Shown here: one piece after another, positions 16,998 to 25,321 of the stretch
How positions within the stretch are numbered: the stretch's first letter is position 1
Layout of the letters: every line of letters begins with the position of its first letter
Assembly: GCF_030815415.1 (NCBI RefSeq)
Contig: NZ_JAUSWW010000001.1
Location: 5,146,001 to 5,210,000 of the forward strand
Reading direction: 5' to 3'
From: Streptomyces canus
GTDB lineage: Bacteria; Actinomycetota; Actinomycetes; Streptomycetales; Streptomycetaceae
Length of the DNA: 64,000 nucleotides
Made by a program: the position numbers and the translations under genes
The notes under the pieces: model-generated
Database searches by the model: none
What the model was told of the DNA's origin: nothing
Seen by the model: only the letters and a program-made list of their open reading frames with translations

Positions 16998-17412
16998 GAA
17001 GCGCCCTTTCTGGCACAGCACGAGCCAGGCTCGTCGGCGGTTTGCCGGAGCGGCTGCGGCATGTTGCGTTGGTAAGCCTTGTTCAGCGTTGTTCAGCTTG
17101 TCCCGGCGGTCCCCACGAGTGGGGCGGGATTAGCTTCCAGTCTACCGGTAGCGCTGACAGTGATGGGGGTTTGCGGGTACCTGAGTCCGCATGTGCCGCC
17201 CTAAATCCTCCTCCTCCGGGTCCCCATATACGGAGGAGGGCTCCAAGAGGCTCACGGAGGCACTCAGCGCTTCGGGCTGTCAACCCTTGGCTACTTGGGA
17301 GTCAGGTCGCTGTTCGCAACCGCGTGGGGTCCGGCGACACGAAGGCCGCCGACGGTCCTTCGCAGCCGTCGACGGCCTTCGATGTGATGTCTGTCACCCG
17401 CAGGTTTCCCGG
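16998..17412. other. intergenic region upstream of gyrB
   Basis: About 415 bp without a gene. It should contain the gyrBA promoter (a TAGACT -10-like element reads leftward at 17139-17144, with no clear -35) and the terminator of the recF-DUF721 unit (17341-17380). I see no supported small ORF. Confidence 0.45.
17341..17380. terminator. terminator of the dnaN/recF/DUF721 side
   Basis: GAAGGCCGCCGACGG (17341-17355) pairs with CCGTCGACGGCCTTC (17366-17380) with one mismatch and a 10-nt loop, 33 bp beyond the DUF721 stop. Confidence 0.7.
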
Positions 17413-17949
17413 TCACCCGTAGGTGTCACCAGGGCCGGTGCTGCCCGGGGCGCGCAAGGGGCCATAGCGCCGCGGGGGCCCCGCGGGCCCCTGCACCTTG
17501 ATGACCCGCACGGCCCCGTGCCCGAGATCCTCGTTGAGCCGGGCCACCAGCGTCGGCGCGAGCAGCCGCAGATTGGTCGCCCAGGCCGTGGAGTCGCAGC
17601 GCACGATCAGGACCCGCTCGTCCTCGTCGTATCGCTCCGGCTCGCAGTGCTTGGCCACGTCCTCGCCGACGATCTCCGGCCAGCGCCCCATCACCCCGCC
17701 CACCGCCGCCGGGGCCTCCCAGCCGCGCTCGCTGATGAGCCGGTTAATCGCGGAGCCCAGCGCCATCGGGTCGCGCCCGTCGGCGCGCGCGCCGGAGCGC
17801 AGACCACCCCGCCGCGCCTGCTTCTTCTGCTGCGCTGCGTCCCCACGCGCGCGTGCCTGCTCTTTGGCCGCCCTGAGCGCCACGCGCGCGAGGTCGACAC
17901 CGGAGGGCTCGGGGCTCTTCTCGGGAGCGGGTTCCTGAGAGCTGCTCAT
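17413..17949 (-). CDS. DUF721 (DciA-like) protein next to recF
   Basis: The 178-residue protein has a basic, disordered N-terminus (AKEQARARGDAAQQKKQARR) and the DUF721 domain (about residues 60-150: LISERGWEAPAAVGGVMGRW, then VLIVRCDSTAWATNLRLLAP). DUF721 includes DciA, the ancestral loader of the replicative helicase DnaB, and actinobacterial members are studied as DciA homologues. Its start overlaps the recF stop by 4 nt (ATGA), so the two are coupled. A helicase-loading role here is inferred from family and from the dnaN-recF context. Confidence 0.85.
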   Translation of the reverse strand: MSSSQEPAPEKSPEPSGVDLARVALRAAKEQARARGDAAQQKKQARRGGLRSGARADGRDPMALGSAINRLISERGWEAPAAVGGVMGRWPEIVGEDVAKHCEPERYDEDERVLIVRCDSTAWATNLRLLAPTLVARLNEDLGHGAVRVIKVQGPAGPPRRYGPLRAPGSTGPGDTYG

Positions 17950-19067
17950 ACGCGCTCCACCACCCCTTCGGACACCGAGTACCGCGCCCCCGCCAGCAGA
18001 TGCGGTACGTCGTCGTCGACCGCGGCCGTCACCAGCACCTGCTCACCGGGCGCCACCAACTCCGCCAGCCGCTCCCGGCGCCGGGTGTCCAACTCGGCGA
18101 AGACGTCGTCGAGGATCAGCACCGGCTCATTGCCCTCCGCGCGGAGCAGGTCGTACGACGCCAGGCGCAACGCCAGCGCGTACGACCAGGACTCGCCGTG
18201 CGAGGCGTATCCCTTGGCGGGCAACTGACCGAGTTTGAGCAGCACATCGTCCCGATGAGGGCCTACGAGGGTGACGCCCCGCTCGATCTCCTGCTTGCGG
18301 GCGTCCGCGAGCGCCGCCATCAGCTGCGCGTAGAGGTCCTCGCGGGTGTGGGCCTCGCCCGGCGCGGAGGGCTTGTACTCCAGGGCGATCGGACCGCCGC
18401 CGGGGGCCAGCTGCTCGTACGCCTTGTCGGACAGCGGCTGGATCGCGGCGATCAGGTCGAGCCGCTGGGCGAGCAACTCGGCGCCCACGCGCGCGAGGTG
18501 CTGGTCCCACACGTCGAGGGTGGACAGGTCCATGGAGCGGCCGCCGTGCCGTCGGGCGAGCGCCGCGGACTTCAGCAGGGTGTTGCGCTGCTTGAGAACC
18601 CGCTCGTAGTCGGAGCGCACTCCGGCCATGCGCGGGGAGCGCGCGGTGATCAGCTCGTCGAGGAAACGGCGCCGCTCACCGGGGTCGCCCTTGACCAGCG
18701 CGAGGTCCTCCGGCGCGAACAGCACCGTCCGTACGATGCCGAGCACGTCACGCGGCCTGACCTGCGAGGACCTGTTGATCCGGGCGCGGTTGGACTTGCC
18801 CGGGTTCAGCTCCAGCTCGATCAGCTGCTGTCGCTCACCCTGCTTGACCTGCGCCCGGATCACCGCGCGGTCGGCGCCCATGCGGACCAGGGGGGCGTCG
18901 GAGGAGACGCGGTGGCTGCCGAGGGTGGCGAGATAGCCGACCGCCTCGACCAGGTTCGTCTTGCCCTGTCCGTTGGGGCCGACGAACGCCGTGACGCCCG
19001 GGTCGAGCGGAACTTCGACCCGGGCGTACGAGCGGAAGTCGGCCAGCGACAGATGCGTGACGTGCAT
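17946..19067 (-). CDS. recF: RecF recombination mediator
   Basis: The 373-residue SMC-like ATPase starts MHVTHLSLADFRSYARVEV. Walker A is GPNGQGKTN near residues 29-37. The signature and Walker B (PVLILDDVFAELD) and D-loop are near 300-320. RecF loads RecA at gapped DNA together with RecO and RecR. It lies between gnd and DUF721, transcribed away from dnaN in the conserved Streptomyces order. Complete, normal length for the family. Confidence 0.96.
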   Translation of the reverse strand: MHVTHLSLADFRSYARVEVPLDPGVTAFVGPNGQGKTNLVEAVGYLATLGSHRVSSDAPLVRMGADRAVIRAQVKQGERQQLIELELNPGKSNRARINRSSQVRPRDVLGIVRTVLFAPEDLALVKGDPGERRRFLDELITARSPRMAGVRSDYERVLKQRNTLLKSAALARRHGGRSMDLSTLDVWDQHLARVGAELLAQRLDLIAAIQPLSDKAYEQLAPGGGPIALEYKPSAPGEAHTREDLYAQLMAALADARKQEIERGVTLVGPHRDDVLLKLGQLPAKGYASHGESWSYALALRLASYDLLRAEGNEPVLILDDVFAELDTRRRERLAELVAPGEQVLVTAAVDDDVPHLLAGARYSVSEGVVERV

Positions 19068-19092
19068 GGTCGGGCGCCGACCTCCCCCAGCT

Positions 19093-19142
19093 TGTGGACT
19101 GCGCCTCGAGTCCTGTGGATCGCGACGCAGCCCTGTGGATTA
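19093..19142. promoter_or_regulatory. three regularly spaced DnaA-box-like sequences, recF-gnd gap
   Basis: TGTGGACTG (19093), TGTGGATCG (19114) and TGTGGATTA (19134) are reverse-strand boxes CAGTCCACA, CGATCCACA and TAATCCACA, with starts 21 and 20 bp apart. The last overlaps the gnd stop codon. Each keeps the TCCACA core of the Streptomyces DnaA box. DnaA binding is inferred. Confidence 0.4.
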
Positions 19143-20015
19143 CTTCTTCTCGACCGCGTGGCCGCCGAACTGGTTGCGCAGCGCCGCGATCATCTTCATC
19201 TGCGGCGAGTCGTCCTGGCGGGACGCGAACCGCGCGAACAGGGACGCGGTGATCGCCGGAAGCGGTACCGCGTTGTCGATGGCAGCCTCCACGGTCCACC
19301 GGCCCTCGCCGGAGTCCTGTGCGTAACCGCGCAGCTTGTCCAGGTGCTCGTCCTCGTCGAGGGCGTTGACCGCGAGGTCCAGCAGCCAGGAGCGGATGAC
19401 GGTGCCCTCCTGCCAGGAGCGGAAGACCTCCCGGACGTCCGTCACGGAGTCGACCTTCTCCAGGAGCTCCCAGCCCTCGGCGTAGGCCTGCATCATCGCG
19501 TACTCGATGCCGTTGTGGACCATCTTCGAGAAGTGGCCCGCGCCCACCTTGCCGGCGTGCACGGCACCGAAGTCGCCCTCGGGCTTGAGCGCGTCGAAGA
19601 CCGGCTGCACCTTGGCGATGTTCTCGGCGTCGCCGCCGTACATCAGCGCATAGCCGTTCTCCAGGCCCCACACACCGCCGGAGACACCGCAGTCGACGAA
19701 GCCGATGCCCTTGGCCGCGAGCTCCTCGGCGTGCTTCTCGTCGTCCGTCCAGCGGGAGTTGCCGCCGTCCACCACGACGTCACCGGGCTCCAGGAGCTCG
19801 GCCAGCTCGTCGACCGTCGACTGGGTCGCGGCACCGGCCGGGACCATCACCCAGACCACGCGCGGGCCCTTGAGCCTGCCCACAAGCTCTTCCAGGCTGT
19901 GGACGTCGGCGAGGTCCGGGTTGCGGTCGTATCCGATGACGGTGTGGCCTGCGCGGCGGATCCGCTCGCGCATGTTGCCGCCCATCTTGCCGAGGCCGAC
20001 GAGACCGAGCTCCAT
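19140..20015 (-). CDS. gnd: 6-phosphogluconate dehydrogenase (decarboxylating, short form)
   Basis: The 291-residue protein starts MELGLVGLGKMGGNMRERIR with AAGGAAC upstream. The Rossmann motif GLGKMGGNM, the substrate loop with GNSRW, and CGVSGGVWGLENGY (residues about 111-124) define 6PGDH. At 291 aa it is the short NAD-type YqeC/GntZ-like form rather than the 480-residue classic form. It converts 6-phosphogluconate to ribulose-5-phosphate. Its position between dnaN and recF is the usual one in Streptomyces. The longer frame (start at 20105) lacks conservation at its N-terminus and was not used. Confidence 0.95.
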   Translation of the reverse strand: MELGLVGLGKMGGNMRERIRRAGHTVIGYDRNPDLADVHSLEELVGRLKGPRVVWVMVPAGAATQSTVDELAELLEPGDVVVDGGNSRWTDDEKHAEELAAKGIGFVDCGVSGGVWGLENGYALMYGGDAENIAKVQPVFDALKPEGDFGAVHAGKVGAGHFSKMVHNGIEYAMMQAYAEGWELLEKVDSVTDVREVFRSWQEGTVIRSWLLDLAVNALDEDEHLDKLRGYAQDSGEGRWTVEAAIDNAVPLPAITASLFARFASRQDDSPQMKMIAALRNQFGGHAVEKK

Positions 20016-20148
20016 CAGTTGTTCCTTAGGTTGCTGTGGCGTGTGAGGCACCTTCGTACCCACGTCCGAGCCTAAACCCGGACGCTCACGCACACCTGTG
20101 GGCATACCCGCTCAAACGTATGCCCCGACCTGCGGGTTCTCTGAAGGG

Positions 20149-21279
20149 TCAGCCGCTCAGGCGCACCGGCATGATCAGGTACTTGTAGGCCTCGTCCGCC
20201 TCGGCGTCCAGCGCCGGCTTGCCGCTGAGCAGCGCGGGCTTCGTGGACGTCGTGAAGGAGAGCTGGGCGACCGGGGAGTCGATGGCGCTCAGGCCGTCCA
20301 GCAGGAACGTCGGGTTGAAGGCGATCGACACGTCGTCGCCCTCCAGCTGGGCGTCGACCCTCTCCACAGCCTGTGCGTCGTCGCTGGAACCCGCCTCCAG
20401 GATGAGCACGCCCTGCTCGAAGCTCAGCCGCACCGGGGTGTTGCGCTCGGCGACCAGGGCCACACGCTTGACGGCCTCCACGAAGGGGGCGGTCTCGATC
20501 ACGGCGATGGAGTTGAACTCCGTCGGGAACAGCGAGCGGTACTTCGGGAGGTCGCCCTCCAGGAGGCGGGTCGTCGTACGACGACCGGCACCCTCGAAGC
20601 CGATCAGGCCCTCGCCCGCACCCGAGCCGGAGAGCGCCAGGGTGACGCTGTCGCCGCTCGTGAGCGCCTTGGCGGTGTCCAGGAGCGTCTTGGCGGGCAC
20701 CAGGGCCACCGCGGACGCCTCGGGGTTCTCCGGCTTCCACAGGAACTCGCGGACCGCGAAGCGGTAGCGGTCGGTGGAGGCCAGCGTGACGGTGTCGCCC
20801 TCGATCTCGATGCGCACACCGGTCAGGACGGGCAGCGTGTCGTCGCGGCCGGCGGCGATGGCGACCTGCGCGGCGGCGGAGGCGAAGACCTCCCCCGGGA
20901 CGGTGCCGGTCGCGGTCGGCATCTGCGGCAGTGCCGGGTACTCCTCCACAGGCAGGGTGTGGAGTGTGAATCGCGAGGAGCCGCAGACCACGGTCGCCCG
21001 TACCCCGTCTGTGGAAATCTCCACCGGCCGGTTGGGGAGCGCGCGGCAGATGTCGGCGAGAAGCCGGCCGGACACCAGGACCGTGCCCTCCTCCTCGACC
21101 TCGGCCTCCACGGACACCCGTGCCGAGACCTCGTAGTCGAAGCTGGACAGGCTCAGCTGGCCCTCCTCGGCCTTCAGCAGAAGGCCGGCGAGGACAGGCG
21201 CCGGCGGACGGGCCGGGAGGCTGCGTGCCGCCCAGGCCACTGCCTCCGCGAGTACGTCGCGTTCCACCCGGATCTTCAC
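20149..21279 (-). CDS. dnaN: DNA polymerase III beta sliding clamp
   Basis: The 376-residue clamp starts MKIRVERDVLAEAVAWAAR. It has three repeated clamp domains (about residues 1-120, 128-245 and 250-376) and the C-terminal ...YLIMPVRLSG that forms the partner-binding pocket. It encircles DNA and holds DNA polymerase III, and DnaA-regulatory and repair proteins dock on it. It faces dnaA across oriC. The coding sequence is complete. Confidence 0.98.
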   Translation of the reverse strand: MKIRVERDVLAEAVAWAARSLPARPPAPVLAGLLLKAEEGQLSLSSFDYEVSARVSVEAEVEEEGTVLVSGRLLADICRALPNRPVEISTDGVRATVVCGSSRFTLHTLPVEEYPALPQMPTATGTVPGEVFASAAAQVAIAAGRDDTLPVLTGVRIEIEGDTVTLASTDRYRFAVREFLWKPENPEASAVALVPAKTLLDTAKALTSGDSVTLALSGSGAGEGLIGFEGAGRRTTTRLLEGDLPKYRSLFPTEFNSIAVIETAPFVEAVKRVALVAERNTPVRLSFEQGVLILEAGSSDDAQAVERVDAQLEGDDVSIAFNPTFLLDGLSAIDSPVAQLSFTTSTKPALLSGKPALDAEADEAYKYLIMPVRLSG

Positions 21280-22134
21280 TGTTGCCGCCTCCTGCTGTTG
21301 CCGGCGCTTCGCTCTGCCTGGCCCTCGTCGTCTGACTCGGTGTCGTCAGCCCGGTGAGGGGAAGGACACCGGGGAACAGTCTGACGCACCCCACTGACAG
21401 TAGGTGCCTCTCGGGGTCAAGTCGTGACGAGGGGCAGCCGGGAGCCGGACAGCGAGTTGTGCACAGGGCCCACTTCGAAACGGATTCCCAGCTCTCTCTA
21501 GTTGGGAGTAGTAGTAGGGGCTGTGGAAACGGTGGATAACTGCGTTTGCGCAGGTCACACCGGAAATTTTGTCCACTGACCCTGTGGGCGGAGGCGGTGG
21601 ACAACCGGCCTCATCTGTGGAGAACAGAAAGTTCTGCACATCCCGTGCACAGCCTGAGGCGACTTCTCCCCAACGCCGTCCCCAGCTTTACCCACGTTTC
21701 CCACAGGCCAACCCGGCACCTTCGTGTGACGCCTTTCACTCGACCCGGTGAGCAGCCGCGTCGCGTTGCCGAACAGTGGACAGCGGTGTGGAGAAACTGG
21801 TGATCGCTGGGGACAACGCGCCTCAGCCTGTGGGTTGCCGGTGGACAACTTCGTGCACAGCCTGTGGATCTTTTCTCTGTCCACAGCCTGTGGAGATCCT
21901 TCGTCCACGAATCCACAACCAGGTGACCTGCCCTGATGGTCATTCAACACGGGCGCCTGTGGACACAGTCTGGACAACTTCCCAGTCCCCAGGGTGTGGA
22001 CGGGAAAAAGTCACCGAATCTGTGGAGAGAGGCCGTAACCCGGCAGCTATTCGAACACCGGGCTACGAGGTCATGAAGAAGGGCGCCCTCGGGAACTCGT
22101 CCCGGGGCGCCCTCAGCGGGTGTCTCTGCGGCCG
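21280..22134. other. oriC: chromosomal origin of replication (oriC)
   Basis: The 855-bp dnaN-dnaA gap is crowded with Streptomyces-type DnaA boxes between about 21457 and 22029. Forward boxes include TTGTGCACA (21457), TTGTCCACT (21569), TTCTGCACA (21632), CTGTCCACA (21877) and GAATCCACA (21909). Reverse boxes include TTGTCCACC (21596 and 21840), TTCTCCACA (21616 and 21787), TTGTCCCCA (21808), GTGTCCACA (21958), TTGTCCAGA (21969), CCGTCCACA (21995) and CTCTCCACA (22021). With weaker ones there are about 19-20, in both directions, as described for Streptomyces oriC. No gene lies inside. The dnaA terminator is at the right edge. Confidence 0.95.
22080..22113. terminator. dnaA terminator
   Basis: AGGGCGCCC (22080-22088) pairs with GGGCGCCCT (22105-22113), immediately beyond the dnaA stop on the reverse strand and at the oriC edge. 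Confidence 0.7.
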
Positions 22135-24063
22135 TCAGCCGTTCTTGATGCGGTTCGTGAGCTCCGTGACCTGGTTGTAGATGGAGCGCCGCTCCGCCAT
22201 CAGATTGCGGATCTTGCGGTCCGCGTGCATGACCGTGGTGTGGTCGCGGCCGCCGAACAGCGCGCCGATCTTCGGCAGCGAGAGGTCCGTCAGCTCCCGG
22301 CACAGGTACATGGCGATCTGGCGGGCGGTCACGAGTGCGCGGCCGCGGGAGGTGCCGCACAGGTCCTCGACGGTGAGGCCGAAGTAGTCGGCGGTCGCGC
22401 TCATGATGGCCGTCGACGTGATCTCCGGCGCCCCGTCGTCGCCGCCGGGGATGAGGTCCTTGAGGACGATCTCGGTCAGGCCCAGGTCCACCGGCTGCCG
22501 GTTGAGCGACGCGAACGCCGTCACCCGGATCAGCGCCCCCTCCAGCTCGCGGATGTTGCGCGAGATGCGGGAGGCGATGAACTCCAGGACCTCCGGCGGG
22601 GCGTTGAGCTGCTCCTGGACCGCCTTCTTGCGGAGGATCGCGATACGCGTCTCCAGCTCCGGCGGCTGGACGTCGGTGATCAGACCCCACTCGAAACGGT
22701 TCCGCAGCCGGTCCTCCAGCGTGACCAGCTGCTTGGGCGGCCGGTCGCTGGAGAGCACGATCTGCTTGTTGGCGTTGTGGAGCGTGTTGAACGTGTGGAA
22801 GAACTCCTCCTGCGTCGACTCCTTGTCCGCGAGGAACTGGATGTCGTCGACGAGCAGGATGTCCATCTCGCGGTACCGCTTGCGGAAGCTGTCGCCCTTG
22901 CCGTCGCGGATGGAGTTGATGAACTCGTTGGTGAACTCCTCCGAGCTCACATAGCGCACGCGCGTGCCGGGATAGAGGCTGCGGGCGTAGTGCCCGATCG
23001 CGTGCAGCAGGTGCGTCTTGCCGAGCCCGGACTCCCCATAGATGAAGAGGGGGTTGTACGCCTTCGCGGGCGCCTCGGCGACGGCCACCGCGGCGGCGTG
23101 CGCGAAGCGGTTGGAGGCGCCGATGACGAAGGTGTCGAACAGGTACTTCGGGTTCAGGCGGGCCGTCGGCTCACCCGGGCCCGCCGCAGGTGCGGGCTTC
23201 GCGGCCAGCGGGCTCGGGGCCCCACTGGACCCGGAGACCGCCGGGCCGCCGCGGTGCACGTGCCCGCCGCCGGAGGGCGGCTCGGGACGGTCGCGGCGCG
23301 GGCCCGGCTGGTCGTACTCGGAGGAGCGGCGGGGCTGGTCGTAGTCCGGCCGCTGGTCGTCGTAGGGGGGCCGCTGCTGGTCGTAGTCGGGGCGCTGGCC
23401 GTCGTAGGGCGGACGGTCCATCTGCTGCGGGCGGTAGTCCTGCGACGGCGAGGAGTAGGAGTCCTGGGAGTACGACTCCTGCGACGGCGGGGTCGCGTAC
23501 GGGTCGCGCTCGGGGAAGCCGAGGCGCGGCTGCTGCCAGCTGTACTCGTCCTGCTGCGGGCGTGGCCAGGCGCCGGGTTCGGGTCGCTGGTACTCGTTCG
23601 GGTAGGCGGGACGCGCGGTGGGCAGCTGGTCGTTCTGCTCGGGACGGCCCGGCCGGCGGTCGTCGGCGCGGTGGCGGCCGTAGCCCTCGTACTGCCGATC
23701 GGTCTGGCCGTCGTACTGGTTGGAGGGGAGCTCGGGCTCTTCGTAGCGTGGCTGCGGGCGGGCGGCCGGAGGGGCCGGGGGCTCGCCGGCGGAGTCGTCG
23801 ACGGTGATCGCGATGCGGATCGGGCGGCCGCACTCGCGGCTCAGCGTCTCGCTGACGATCGGCGCCAGGCGGCCTTCGAGTACGCCCTTCGCGAATTCGT
23901 TCGGTACGGCGAGCAGGGCGGTGTCGGCGACCAGCGCGAGGGGTTGGCAGCGGCGGATCCAGTGCTCGTCCTTCGTCTCGACCCCCTGCCCACGGCCCCC
24001 GTCGAGGAGCTGCTCCAGTACTCGTGGCCACACTGCGGCAAGATCGGCAGGTACGTCAGCCAC
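22135..24063 (-). CDS. dnaA: chromosomal replication initiator DnaA
   Basis: The 642-residue initiator starts at GTG (VADVPADLAAVWPRVLEQLL). Domain I is about residues 1-90. Domain II is the very long Pro/Asp/Tyr/Gln-rich linker (about 95-300) typical of Streptomyces. The AAA+ domain III has Walker A GESGLGKT at about residues 342-349 and Walker B LLVDDIQFL. Domain IV carries the DnaA-box-binding signature GGRDHTTVMHADRKI. It opens oriC and loads DnaB. It is transcribed away from rpmH, towards oriC. The upstream frame extension to 24090 lacks a better start. Confidence 0.97.
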   Translation of the reverse strand: MADVPADLAAVWPRVLEQLLDGGRGQGVETKDEHWIRRCQPLALVADTALLAVPNEFAKGVLEGRLAPIVSETLSRECGRPIRIAITVDDSAGEPPAPPAARPQPRYEEPELPSNQYDGQTDRQYEGYGRHRADDRRPGRPEQNDQLPTARPAYPNEYQRPEPGAWPRPQQDEYSWQQPRLGFPERDPYATPPSQESYSQDSYSSPSQDYRPQQMDRPPYDGQRPDYDQQRPPYDDQRPDYDQPRRSSEYDQPGPRRDRPEPPSGGGHVHRGGPAVSGSSGAPSPLAAKPAPAAGPGEPTARLNPKYLFDTFVIGASNRFAHAAAVAVAEAPAKAYNPLFIYGESGLGKTHLLHAIGHYARSLYPGTRVRYVSSEEFTNEFINSIRDGKGDSFRKRYREMDILLVDDIQFLADKESTQEEFFHTFNTLHNANKQIVLSSDRPPKQLVTLEDRLRNRFEWGLITDVQPPELETRIAILRKKAVQEQLNAPPEVLEFIASRISRNIRELEGALIRVTAFASLNRQPVDLGLTEIVLKDLIPGGDDGAPEITSTAIMSATADYFGLTVEDLCGTSRGRALVTARQIAMYLCRELTDLSLPKIGALFGGRDHTTVMHADRKIRNLMAERRSIYNQVTELTNRIKNG

Positions 24064-24437
24064 AGGGCACGCTCTCTCACGGGGTCCCACGATCGTGTGG
24101 TGTGGGACGAGTCGGGATTCAAAGGGGGTGGGGCACAGACATGGGAACGAATCGGAGTTCAGCCACGGTAGTCAGGGCGACGGGTGCGGTTCAAGTTGTT
24201 GTCCCCAGCCTGTGGATAGTGTCTCCTGGTGACCTCTGGTTTGACCGGATGGCGTAGCCGCGCGTACCGTAACCAGGTCGAGTTGTCGATGGCTGCTGCC
24301 GCCTGCCTCCGATGGGCACAGATCGCGTCAGGTGATCGGGAAGCGGTGCACTCGGGCGTAAGCGAGAGCTACTCGTGGGCGCACGGTGACAGCCAGGACG
24401 GCACCCGCCACCACCGATTGATTTCTGGAGCCCCCGA
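24064..24437. other. dnaA-rpmH divergent intergenic region
   Basis: About 370 bp with no gene. It contains two DnaA-box-like sequences, TTGTCCCCA at 24199-24207 and reverse CTATCCACA at 24211-24219, placed where DnaA could control its own promoter. The rpmH-rnpA promoter must also lie here; I could not fix a -10/-35 pair with confidence. Confidence 0.5.
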
Positions 24438-24575
24438 GTGAGCAAGCGCACCTTCCAGCCGAACAACCGTCGTCGCGCGAAGACCCACGGCTTCCGCCTG
24501 CGGATGCGTACCCGTGCCGGTCGCGCGATTCTCGCGAACCGCCGTGGCAAGGGTCGCGCCAGCCTGTCCGCCTGA
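24438..24575 (+). CDS. rpmH: 50S ribosomal protein L34
   Basis: The 45-residue, very basic protein starts at GTG (VSKRTFQPNNRRRAKTHGF) with CTGGAG upstream. RRGKGRASLSA at the end is the usual L34 finish. It sits opposite dnaA and heads the rpmH-rnpA-yidD-yidC cluster conserved in most bacteria. Short enough to be missed by length filters. Confidence 0.97.
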   Translation: MSKRTFQPNNRRRAKTHGFRLRMRTRAGRAILANRRGKGRASLSA

Positions 24576-24596
24576 TCCTGATCAGGTCATGACGTC

Positions 24597-24968
24597 GTGC
24601 TGCCTACCGAGCATCGGCTGAGGCGGCGCGAGGACTTCGCGACCGCGGTACGACGGGGGCGCCGGGCAGGCCGCCCGTCCCTCGTCATCCATCTTCGTAG
24701 CGGTGTCACGGACCCGCACGCGCCTGGGGAGAGCGCTCCCCCGACGCGTGCGGGTTTCGTCGTGAGCAAGGCCGTGGGCGGTGCGGTGGTGCGCAACAAG
24801 GTGAAGCGCAGACTGCGGCATCTGATGCGCGACCGGGTCGAACTGTTTCCCCCCGGTAGCCTGGTAGTCGTACGAGCGCTGCCCGGTGCGGGTGACGCCG
24901 ACCATGCACAGCTGGCCCGAGACCTGGATGCCGCCATCGAGCGGTTGCTGGGAGGGGGCGCGCGATGA
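24597..24968 (+). CDS. rnpA: ribonuclease P protein component
   Basis: The 123-residue basic protein starts at GTG (MLPTEHRLRRREDFATAVRR). The family core GFVVSKAVGGAVVRNKVKRRLRH is the RNR motif region that binds the RNase P RNA. It is the protein subunit that helps mature tRNA 5' ends. It lies 21 nt after rpmH and overlaps yidD by 4 nt, so all three are likely co-expressed. Confidence 0.96.
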   Translation: MLPTEHRLRRREDFATAVRRGRRAGRPSLVIHLRSGVTDPHAPGESAPPTRAGFVVSKAVGGAVVRNKVKRRLRHLMRDRVELFPPGSLVVVRALPGAGDADHAQLARDLDAAIERLLGGGAR

Positions 24969-25318
24969 AGTACCCGCTGCTGGCTCTGATCAAGCTGTAC
25001 CAGTGGACGATCAGTCCGCTGCTGGGGCCTGTCTGCAAGTACTACCCGTCGTGCTCCCACTACGGCTATACGGCCATAGACCGGCACGGTGCGATCAAGG
25101 GCACGGCACTCACCGCCTGGCGCATCCTGCGGTGCAATCCGTGGTCACTGGGCGGTGTGGACCATGTTCCGCCCCGCAAGCGCCCGCGGTGGCACGAATT
25201 TCTGCGTAACGCCTGGCGTGCACGCAAGGGCGGGCCCTCCGCCGCCGAAACGGCCATTGAAGGACAGACTCCTTCGAGCCCGGCCGCAGAGACACCGTCC
25301 CATGCCCAAGGAGCATGA
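24965..25318 (+). CDS. yidD: membrane protein insertion efficiency factor YidD
   Basis: The 117-residue protein starts MKYPLLALIKLYQWTISPLL (the amphipathic helix of YidD) and contains CKYYPSCSHYGYTAI and WRILRCNPWSLGGVDHVP, the conserved Cys-rich family motifs. It assists YidC-dependent membrane insertion at the inner face of the membrane. It overlaps rnpA and is followed 3 nt later by yidC. The tail after residue 80 is a variable Ala/Pro extension. Confidence 0.95.
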   Translation: MKYPLLALIKLYQWTISPLLGPVCKYYPSCSHYGYTAIDRHGAIKGTALTAWRILRCNPWSLGGVDHVPPRKRPRWHEFLRNAWRARKGGPSAAETAIEGQTPSSPAAETPSHAQGA

Positions 25319-25321
25319 TTA

